Of a stretch of DNA of 26,488 nt, positions 10,885-26,488 are shown piece after piece. The stretch spans positions 1 through 26,488 of the forward strand of contig JBHJMP010001468.1 of NCBI GenBank assembly GCA_043381765.1. The letters are read 5' to 3'. Made by a program: the position numbers and the translations under genes. Position 1 is the first letter of the stretch; each line of letters begins with the position of its first letter. The notes beneath the pieces were generated by a model that saw only the letters and a program-made list of their open reading frames with translations, did not search any database and was not told the DNA's origin. This DNA comes from Collodictyon triciliatum (lineage: Eukaryota > CRuMs).

Positions 10885-11130
10885 CTCTTCATATATTGCT
10901 GATATTCTATTTATTTGTATTTGACAAATAAGATCAAAATTTGACAGAGATAGGTCAAGCCCCCCTTCGTTTTCTTTGTTTGGTGTAGCATTTTCCGAAA
11001 GGTCGTTTGTTTCATCGCTCATGTGGTGGCTTGAAAATTTTGGGTTTCTTTTTGTTTGTTCCACGTGAATTTTATTATGTCGTCTGTCTTCTTGATTTAC
11101 ACTCGTTAGCTCAACATCCCTCGGTGTTAC
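10885..11130 (-). pseudogene. extra 82-codon exon in the pseudogene, absent from the intact paralogue
   Basis: An in-frame, phase 0-0 exon (acceptor ...aaactag before 11130, donor gtaact after 10885) between the exon homologous to the receptor's 1847-1539 and the one homologous to 1467-1348. It is hydrophilic (VTPRDVELTSVNQEDRRHNK at its start, then NPKFSSHHMSDETNDLSENA) and would enlarge the loop between two membrane segments. The intact gene joins the two flanking exons directly. It stays open through all 82 codons, unlike many neighbours. Confidence 0.55.
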
Positions 11131-13340
11131 CTAGTTTAGAGTTGTCACATGTCTGAAAATAATCATACGTTTTTAATTTTTAAAAAGCAATAATACCCTT
11201 ATGATCGATATTGTCACCATAGAGCGATTTAACTCCTTGATATATCGAGACCTCTTCACTATTAGCCATACTAGTGACGTATACAATATCATGTATATGA
11301 GCCCTGGTAAGGCGGCAGCTAGCATCATCGCATAATCATGCGTTAATGGGCTGCATTGGACCCAAGGATAAGCGTTCACAAACCAAGATTCGAAACTTTT
11401 ATCATATAAAGTACATCCAAAAGTACTGATAACATCTTGTGTTACAGAAAAGTAGGTTGCCTCAAGAAAGATAAACATAACTGCGACTACCTAAATGAAT
11501 TCAAGTTCAATTTTAAACAATCAATCGGACAATATTTAGATGTATCATCGATAAAAGCGAACCTTCTTTACATTTTTCTTATCTTTCTTTGATTTGAATG
11601 TGCGAAATGCGAGGAATCCAATAAAAACAATGCACGGGATTCTACTTGAATTCAATAGAGATGTTATATGTGGATGATTTCCAACCATTCATTCTAAACT
11701 AGAAAGCCTCAAAGAAGCGATATTACCAATAAATCTTTCTGTGACACTAAAATCGGGCAGGGTAATAACACCTCCAAGTACTTGCAGAATTTGAGTGTAA
11801 AACAAAAAAATGTCTAGAGAGGCTGTTTCGTAGAAAATAATTGGCATATAAGACTTTTTTGAAACAAAATTAATTATATATTCTTTTTAATTTGTTAAAA
11901 TTTTACCTGATTGGCCCACCCCTTCAGAATTATTAGATCCATTTTGATTAACTGTCCCATCTTCCTGGGTATCTTCTCCTATCCATGCAACAAACACTTG
12001 CCAAAGTATGCCGATAGACAAAACAAACATAAATACAGCAATTCTAAAGAAAGAATAGTCCGCATTACATTCAACACAGACCCTGCTTTCAAATGCAAAG
12101 CCTTTCTCACAGGTAGAACACCCCTTCCAGTAGACCCATTTTTCCAGTCAAAGTCTTTTTCCCCACTCTTGATTGATATCCTTTGATACATATCTGTGCC
12201 TATTGAGTATTGACAAACCTCTGGATTGACACACAAAATCATATCCTGTATTTCGATTACAGAAGGCGTAAAAAAGCAATTTTTCAAGGAAACTCCATTA
12301 GTGCATTCACACTCTATGGGGCATCGACCACATTTATTTGAAAAATCCAAAGTATCCAGGCAAATATTTGCAAAATATGTACTCATAATATATTGGATTC
12401 AACCAAACTTCCATTCTTTGAGGCTCTGATTATGGATATGATAGAAGGGCTAATGTACGAATCTGATAAATTTTCCAAATTATACGGATCACCATATTGC
12501 ATAAATTTAGGAATGAACGATGCATTTTCATGAGTCATGTAAGTGTCTATGAGACCAAGATATTCCATTTTCGAAAAAAGATTGAAAGATTCTGGAATAA
12601 TTCTGATGATTGGATTTCCAGTCATATGGAGTCGATTCCATTTGAGCAAACTTGTCAGGGGTTCCAACCTTAGATATATTGTTGTTTTTCAAACTTACGG
12701 TATTCAAATTACGAATATTGTCGAAAATTCTCCGATTCAATTCTCCATTTAGGTAATTGTCATCCAAAATCAAGGTTTCGTACGTATAATTGTACACATC
12801 AGAGGCTAGTACGACAAATTCGCCTATATCACCCGCAAAAGAATTATTTCTCAAATCTATTGAAACAAGATTTTCAATATTCCAGAACTTATTCGGTTAG
12901 CTACCCGAAATGTTGTTGTGAGGTATAGAAATGGAATTTAACTTGTAAAGTTTCCCAAAATAAGAGAGAATTAACTCGCTTAAATTGTTTCTCGACAACT
13001 CTATGTACTCTAAAGAGGAAATATCCCAATCATCAGGAATCGATCCAGTAATTAAATTTTCACTAAAATCCAATTTCTTCAAATTTTTCAGCTTCAACCT
13101 GGGAAGCGAACCCGAAAAACTATTCCTGTAGATGAATATCTCAATCAAGCTTTCACACAGTTCGAAGTCAGGAATTTTTCCCTCTAAATTATTATCATAT
13201 GAAGAAAACGATTCCAGATATCCCAAGTTTCTGAAAGATGGCACATTTCCTGATAAAATGATGCATTTTTCGATTTTAAAAGATTTTAGTAGACAAGGCG
13301 TAAAAATCATGCACACAATTTGGTATTTGATATGAAAAAC

Positions 13341-15505
13341 CTGCTAGATTATTTCTGGATATATCCAGTTTCTCTAAATACAAATTTCCGTCAAAGTCAG
13401 GTATGCTTCCTATCAGTTGATAAATTCAGTCAATAATCAAAGAAAAATAAAAATTATGAAATAAACCAGTAAGATTTATTTTGTTGTCAACAAAAATATC
13501 TTCCACCAGAAGAATATAGCTAAAATTTGGTATTGTTCCTAAATATTGGATTAAATATGAAGTAAATAGTAAGCTGCATTTTTTTTATAATTTGACCAAC
13601 ATATGCAAAATAAATTAAGGAAAATGAAATCAAGCGAACCATATAGCCTGTTACTTGAAAATTTCATGAAATACAAATAGGAAAGGGAATCAAAATCTGG
13701 GATAGAACCTAATATATAAAATATGTTGAGAACGAGATGATGAACATTTTAAAGATAATATTTTTAAATTTCGAAAGATATGTGTTAAAAAATTTTCTTG
13801 AAAGTACAAATAAACCTTCCAAGTAGTTACTGGATAGAGTCATTACGATTATGTATGGGGTATTACCGAAGTTGGGTATCGTAACTTTTAGCAAGTGGGT
13901 TACTTTTTGAAATTGTGTGTTTCTTAGAGAATGGTTTATATTGAATTTTGATGAATAAAAGTACCGTTCAACATATTATTGTATACGTAAATTCCAAAAA
14001 ATTGGGGAGTGTTGGTAAAGTCCTGTATGGTTCCCTTGAAGGAGGGACTCTTTCAAAGTTGAAAAATTACGCAAATGAATTAAAATAATATACGACAAAA
14101 CTCCTCCTACCGCTGATGAAATTACCAGATAACCAAAGTCTATTCATATTATAGAAATTGGTAAAGTCGGGTATTGTTCCTGTAAGATTTAGAAATAATA
14201 AATAATAATTTTCATCGGTGATAAATTTCCTGAATCCAGAGACAAATACCTGTTATCATGTTGCTTTCAATTGAATTTTTCATTAATTTTGGTACGTAGG
14301 TAAAGTCTGGGATGGTTCCTATTTTTTTGATTTCATGCATGGATGGCAATTTTTTGATTTACTTTCAAATTATTATCATAGTTTTATGCTTCCGTGTATA
14401 ATATAATTTTTGCCTGTGATTGTATTGGCGGAAAGATAGACCGTATCAAGTAGAGGAATTTTTGAAAAATTAGTAATAGTCCCTGCAATAAACATTATGA
14501 AGATATTTAAACAATAATGGCAGAAAATAAAACCATTTTAATTTTAATTGTCACTCTACGTATTTAAATGATGTTCAAGTTACCATTTAAATCGTTCAAT
14601 AACAGGTTAAGAGTTTTCAATATAGAGATATACTTGAAGTCTGGAATACTTCCTAGAAGATTGAAGCACACGATAGGCAAGAAAAATTATATTCTTTCAT
14701 TATGACTGAATTTACTTCTATCTTATTAATGTGGGTCATCAATATTGATAGATTTATTTGCAAGCCAATATATGTTACTAAAAACCTGATAATCTGTTTC
14801 GGTGCATATATTCCAGAAACAATAGGTATATTTCCAAAATCTGGGACGGAGCCTAAAGAAAAATAGACAAACATATAAATTATATAGACACAGTAGTACA
14901 TCTGAAAGGTACTCAAATTAATCTGATAAAAATAATTCAACCAAAAATTCTGGTCTAATTGCAATAACCTGTAAGTCTATTCAAATAAAAATAAATAATC
15001 TCAATTTTTGGTATACTCAAAAAGTTAGGGACTGTTCCTATTGCACATGAATTATAAGGATTTTTAAGGCTAAATTATAAAAACTATAATAAATAATTTT
15101 AAAATTGAAGTCAAAACATCGTAAGCCCTTTCTTCATTATATAATACCAGATATCTTATTATCAAGTGTTGGTATCCAATACAGAAAAGGAGCATATCTG
15201 AAGTTCGGTATGGTTCCTATTTTTTTGGATTTTAAAGACCAAAATTTCATTTGTGTTCAAATAATTTGAGTAATTTATGAAATTGAATATTAGACAAACC
15301 AGATATTTGGTTGTTGGGTGAATCAAGCAGAATCATGCTCGGTAGATTTTTAAAATTAGGGATTTATCTATTTTATAATTTTATTTAGTATTAAGGTTTT
15401 TTATTTTGAATAAAGTTATAAACCTGAAATACTGACCAATGATGTATGTTTGGAAAATATGCAATATTTGTAGATTCGGGAGATTGAAAAAGTCTGGAAT
15501 ATCTC
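13341..15505 (-). repeat. array of fourteen single-LRR exons in the pseudogene
   Basis: Exons 15505-15437, 15367-15300, 15216-15148, 15037-14969, 14852-14786, 14652-14584, 14482-14414, 14318-14250, 14179-14111, 14034-13965, 13884-13816, 13708-13640, 13538-13467 and 13409-13341. Ten are 69 nt and one is 72 nt (one extra codon). The other three are 68, 67 and 70 nt, and these lengths are the frame-breaking lesions. All keep the phase 1-1 design and encode one xGTIPDF...NxLxG unit. The exon at 14482-14414 has a GC donor (ACAG|gcaaaa) instead of GT. The introns are 50-130 nt. Confidence 0.85.
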
Positions 15506-16976
15506 CTAGGCCATAATATATGTAATAAAGAAACTGTAATGAGCCACAATTCTTCAAATTTATACGTATTTTATATCAACATAAAATTTCAAACATTTGA
15601 ACTAAACCATATGAAAAAAAGTCTTACCTGTAATTTTGCTACTTAATCCTATGCACATCAGGGTAAGCTCTGGTTTTTTGAAAAATCAGGTTTGTACCCT
15701 CCAATGAATTTCCTTCTATGAATATAATTTGTGAATTCGGAATCCCAGAAAAATCTGGAATAGAACCGGTAATCTTGTTCAAAGAGACATCCAAGTATGT
15801 AAGAAACGGTAGGTTAAAGTCGGGGAGCGCCCCGTAAATAAAATTGTCGTATATTTTCACAGACAAGAGACGCGGGAAATATTCCAACGTATTTGATACT
15901 TCCCCTATATCCAGATAGATGGTTTCCAACCAACTTTATTTCAATTAATGAACAAGAGTTCTCCTGTTTATTTAATTTTTAAAAAAATATAGTATTTTTA
16001 TGATCAAATTTTTCCTTTATTCTATTCAAAAAAATTATGATCGAAAATAAAATAAAATATTGGACACTTAAAATTATATCTACATACATCCAACTGAGTT
16101 TTTGAACACTTTGAGTGGCAGTGTATCCCAAACCAATAACATATTAGAGTTTCATGACTTTTCCAACCCGAATTATTGAAGCAAAAGTCTCCAATCAGGA
16201 TTCTTTAAAGCTCATGCAATAATTCAAAAACACTTTTCGAGGTTTCGGATTTTTCTTTTACCCAGCTTGCGTCAGTGCTGTAAGTTAGGTCATTGGCTCC
16301 GATAAACTTCCTTTCAAACGAATTTTTCCATTCATCTTTGTGTAACAACTGGGCACCCAAGTGCGTCCTTGGGATCTGTGATCTGATTCTAAGACCCATC
16401 TCGGAATTCTCCAAGTATGTTCTTAGAATCAGTCCAAAGAACCACCGTGGACCGCTCCAGGAACGTTCTCAGAAACCTCCCCTGAACCCTTCGTCCAGGG
16501 GATATTTAATGAGTCTGTCGACTCTTTAATAGGTTGAGAATCATAAAGTAAGCCTGTAGCAGAATAAAAGGACATCCCCTTACACTTTGTCATGAAAATC
16601 ATATTTACTAAGACTTTTATGATTAAAATCATATGGGATAAATAATTTGTAGTATATTTAATCGATGCAGTAAATTTTATTACCTTCTTGACCTAAGTGG
16701 TCATGATTCTCATCGGAAGAAAGTAGACATGAATCCATGTAAAAATCCAGCAAAATTTTGAATGCCTTATCCGTATTCATGGATATAATTTCATTGCGAC
16801 TCAGCAAAGCATCTGAGACTTGAGTTGCCACTGAACGAAGATAAACCATTTTTTTTACTTTGAAAATCATAAAAAATTTGTGCTTTCTTAAATTATCTTT
16901 ACCTGTCATCCCTACACAAAATAGGACCAAAAAGAGACAAAAGAATCAATATGTTCCAAATATTCAATTTCCTCAT

Positions 16977-18483
16977 CAAGGGGAAGTGTTGGCCAAGACA
17001 ATATCTATATTTGGCTAGGCATTACTATGCATAAATGATTTTTTTGCGTGTTTGATTATTTTTGACCCCGCATTTTTTTGATTTATCATGTGTCAAAGTT
17101 TTAGTAATTTTTAATGCACATTAGAATTATAACTGCATATTATAATAAATTCTTTTCAAAAGCAAAAGTTATTAGTGAAAACATCAGAAAGAGGATTATT
17201 GCAAAAGAAGGTCCTCGACATTTGGTTCACTTAAAATATTTGATAAAAAGCTCTAATCCTCTCAATTTTCTTTATTATTCATTGGTGATTTCAATAGTTA
17301 TGAATATTCTCCTCTTAAAAATGCAATAAATTAAATTATTTGAAGTTAAAAGAAAAGAAATTTTCTTTTTTCAGTGCGTCACGCTTTTTTAGAGTTATCT
17401 TGTATTTCGTAAATTATATTGGAAATATGAAAAATTAATGCTTACATCACATGCTAAAATTCTTACAACAAAAACTACGAGATGTTATGAAAGAGCTTAA
17501 ATTATCCATATAAAACACATAATACGCCTCCAGTTTTTAAAAAGGTCACAACTTGAACATTATATTATCATATATTCAAGAGAAGTGAAACTTCAATTAT
17601 TTCATGATTTTCCTATGATTTATATTGGAATAGAACTTGCCACTTTTTTCATCAAAATATCTTTAGAATAGCTAAACTTAGGTACCTAACATGTTGTAAT
17701 GAATTATTTATTTAATGGCCCAATATTTTGAGAGTGATAAGAAAATTATGGAATAAATATATTTTTGTTACAAATCATTTAGACTATTAATGTAAACTAT
17801 GAATGAAATAATGAATGATTATTCTATAATTCATAATTTCTCTCCTTGCATACAGACATACCGCATGACTTTTTTTTAAAAAAAAGGGAGCATACACCAT
17901 GATTAGCAGTTAGCAGATACTATTCACAAAACTATGCATATTTCAGATGAAATTCAGAGGAATTTACTTCACAAAGCTGCTGTGAAATATTCAACACAGA
18001 AGGATGACAATTGTAAGGAAAAAGAAAGATTTTTCAAAATTTATAAAGCATAGTGGTATTGTATTTTCACAAGAATTTCTAATAAGGTATGTACATTTAA
18101 TTATTCGCCTTCGTAATTATCTATTCATATAAGGTGGTATGTCGATGTTGGCAAATCAGAATATGGAAAGTATGGTTGATAGACTAGACATTTCTACTTA
18201 TGGGTGCATGCAAGCCAATTTCTAGATATTTTATGATTTTTTTCCGATGCATATAAAATACATATTTCACTTCATATTTGAATTCAGTGTTTCGGGCTGG
18301 CAACAACATACCTATTTTAGAGCCAGTGAACAAGGGAGACTTATGTATATTCTAAGGAGAATTTAGTTGCTCTTCGAAAAATAAAAAATAAATAGAGCGA
18401 AATCTATGATGATGGTTGCTAAACTTCGCCTTGGTCCTATAATACAGGCCTAACACTCAGGCAAAAGGCGAAAGCACAGAAAT
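16977..18483. other. intergenic, AT-rich
   Basis: The left end is the upstream region of the pseudogene (minus strand). The rest is very AT-rich with many short runs, including a T7A8 palindrome near 17871-17885. Open frames such as plus 17114-17329 are short, AT-driven and without motifs. I see nothing supportable. Confidence 0.55.
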
Positions 18484-18843
18484 CTATTCCTGATAATCGA
18501 CTACTTCACCTCCACCCAGCCCCAGGTAGTGTTCATGGAGACGAAGGCTAGCGAGTAAATGTCAAAACGTGCTATTGAGCGAACTTATAGAGAGAATTCT
18601 ATAGAAAAGAAAAGTCAAGGACTTTAGCGAATATATAGAGAAATAAAACGCATCAACAAAGGTCCGTCCTAAACCTTCCTGAGCACCACGTGATTCGCCC
18701 TACGTAACTTCTGCCTCGAACCATTTTTCAACGATTGGAGCCGCGCTCATGGCTGCTGGTCGGACGAGGTCAAGTCTAACTTCGGGCCAGCAAGGAGGGC
18801 AATCCGGCCGTCGTCTGGTTTTTACTGTGGATATGTGCGCCAT
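18484..18843 (-). CDS. tentative small two-exon gene, unknown function
   Basis: A GC-richer island inside AT-rich spacer. Exon A (18843-18704) starts at an ATG, or alternatively at the internal ATG giving MSAAPIVEKWFEAEV, and ends at donor gtaggg in phase 2. The 156-nt intron is T-rich and ends in cgctag. Exon B (18547-18484) then continues in phase as LRLHEHYLGLGGGEVVDYQE followed by TAG. Total 68 codons including stop. The join is supported by phase and the codon character of both exons; the same gtaggg donor is used once in the neighbouring Pol I gene. I recognise no family. A plus-strand open frame overlaps exon A (18749-18877) and cannot be excluded. Divergent from the Pol I gene about 750 bp away. 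Confidence 0.33.
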
Positions 18844-19587
18844 TCACAAGATACTACCTTCTCGCAATAAAACATAACCGTCCTTCTTTGGCCTATTCAC
18901 AGAGAATCCAGCATATCGCAGGTCACGTCCGCGTCGTAATCGGTCACCCAATCGCCATGCATATTGCAAGCATGTGTATATATTACCACCAATTCATATT
19001 TGAATTGGAAAATGATGTATCTTTGAATTAGTCGCGGTGGACTGAATACAAGAAAAATAAAATCATAAATTCCACATTAGAAATACAGTATTTTCATCAC
19101 GGTACAAAATTGGCCTTTCGTGTGGTCTTTTTTCGGCTTTCTCTTTGCCAACCAAACCGGCAGAACCAACTTGAAGGAAATCCGCGGCCGAAATCACTCG
19201 CGGCACGAAGGTTGGAAGGCGCGGAGCCCGAGTAGCGCGGCAAGGCAGAGTCAGTTGTGTGGAAACAAGAAAAAAAAAAAAAAAAAAAAAACAAACTCTG
19301 AAGTGGAACTGAGGCAGATGGAAAAGGAATGAAGGATAAGTAAATAAGTAAAAAAAAAAACAAATGTTGGTTCAACACACATAATCACACAAACAATCAC
19401 ACACACACACACAAAAAAAAAAGCAATAAAATAAAACAAAAGAAAAGAACAGGAAAAAAGCGAGGGGAAGTGCGACTCTCTTACTTCTGCGCAGCGTCAT
19501 TGGAAACCTGTGGCTATCTTCCACCTTGCTCGTTCCTCTCTTGACTCGATAAAATAGCAACGGTCTAGGAGCGAGCGGCTGCTTGGG
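18844..19587. other. 5' flank of the Pol I subunit gene, simple repeats
   Basis: Contains A runs near 19269-19290 and 19350-19359 and a (CA)n tract at about 19398-19412, then a GC-richer 120 bp just before the ATG. Promoter and 5' leader of the polymerase gene must lie here. I could not identify a defensible TATA box or transcription start. Open frames on the minus strand here are made of poly-Phe/Val-Cys repeats and are not genes. Confidence 0.5.

Positions 19588-26488
<6,901 letters not shown>

Larger units (their letters stand above)
10319..16976 (-). pseudogene. broken paralogue of the LRR - Cys-rich - membrane receptor gene
   Basis: Same domain order and exon plan as the gene at 965-5812. 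The signal-peptide start is at 16976 (MRKLNIWNILILLSLFGPIL); then an N-cap exon ending in the LRR cap (CYWFGIHC), an LRR exon ending at 15628, fourteen single-LRR exons (15505 down to 13341), a long exon 13249-11907, membrane exons 11822-11563, 11490-11197 and 10815-10697, and a last exon 10533-10319. Exon 11130-10885 is extra. Against the intact copy there are in-frame stops at 16205-16207, 12897-12899 and 11689-11691. Frame breaks occur near 15697, 15664, 15362, 14802, 14034, 12666, 12414, 12342, 12126, 10742 and 10447. Several splice sites and phases still match, so decay is fairly recent or sequence errors add to it. The first two exon borders (16900-16205) are uncertain. No full-length product is expected. 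Confidence 0.85.

Noticed and set aside
13341-15505. CRISPR-like pattern: about 70-base similar units separated by unique spacers
   Set aside because: The units are diverged exons, each with splice signals and a conserved LRR reading frame, in a eukaryotic genome. The repeats are not near-identical.
15424-15505. An 82-nt repeat exon that would break the size rule
   Set aside because: A better donor (gtcagt, bases 15436-15431) gives the usual 69-nt exon 15505-15437, so this exon is not counted as a lesion.
17114-17329. Plus-strand open frame of 71 codons in the large spacer
   Set aside because: Composition of random AT-rich DNA and no recognisable feature.
18749-18877. Plus-strand 42-codon frame in the GC-rich island
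   Set aside because: It overlaps exon A of the minus-strand candidate and has no phase-consistent partner exon that I could find. Kept only as an alternative.

Overview
The window is nuclear DNA of an intron-rich microbial eukaryote. The genes have many short GT-AG introns (about 50-300 bp) with AT-rich, T-rich noncoding sequence, and there is a decayed LINE-type retroelement, microsatellites and a 619-base assembly gap. I cannot name the species. The mix of plant-style LRRs with a Cys-rich, multi-pass membrane C-terminus suggests a protist (algal, rhizarian or stramenopile type), but this is inference.

Layout. 1-960: microsatellites and a possible minus-strand exon that runs off the left edge. 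965-5812 (minus): an intact 15-exon gene, 1238 codons with every splice phase consistent. It encodes a secreted-type LRR ectodomain, a Cys-rich region and a multi-pass membrane C-terminus. 5813-8300: AT-rich intergenic DNA, the N gap (7227-7845) and unassigned sequence. 8301-9720 (minus): remnant of the 3' end of a non-LTR retrotransposon ORF. 10319-16976 (minus): a paralogue of the LRR gene in the same orientation. It is broken by at least three in-frame stops and about eleven frame disruptions, so it reads as a pseudogene. 18484-18843 (minus): a tentative two-exon small gene in a GC-richer island. 19588 to the right edge (plus): the 5' two-thirds of the RNA polymerase I largest subunit, 28 exons and 1019 codons so far, truncated by the window.

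The most interesting structure is the repeat architecture of the two LRR genes. A run of exons, nearly all exactly 69 nt and bounded on both sides by phase-1 introns, each encodes one 23-residue LRR. The intact gene has 8 in a row; the pseudogene has 14. This is a symmetric, modular exon array whose members could in principle be gained, lost or skipped without breaking frame. The two copies, separated by the LINE remnant and the gap, look like an old tandem duplication in which one copy died. The divergently oriented Pol I subunit is an unrelated housekeeping neighbour. Exon coordinates were read by eye from splice signals, reading frame and paralogue comparison, with no database search.
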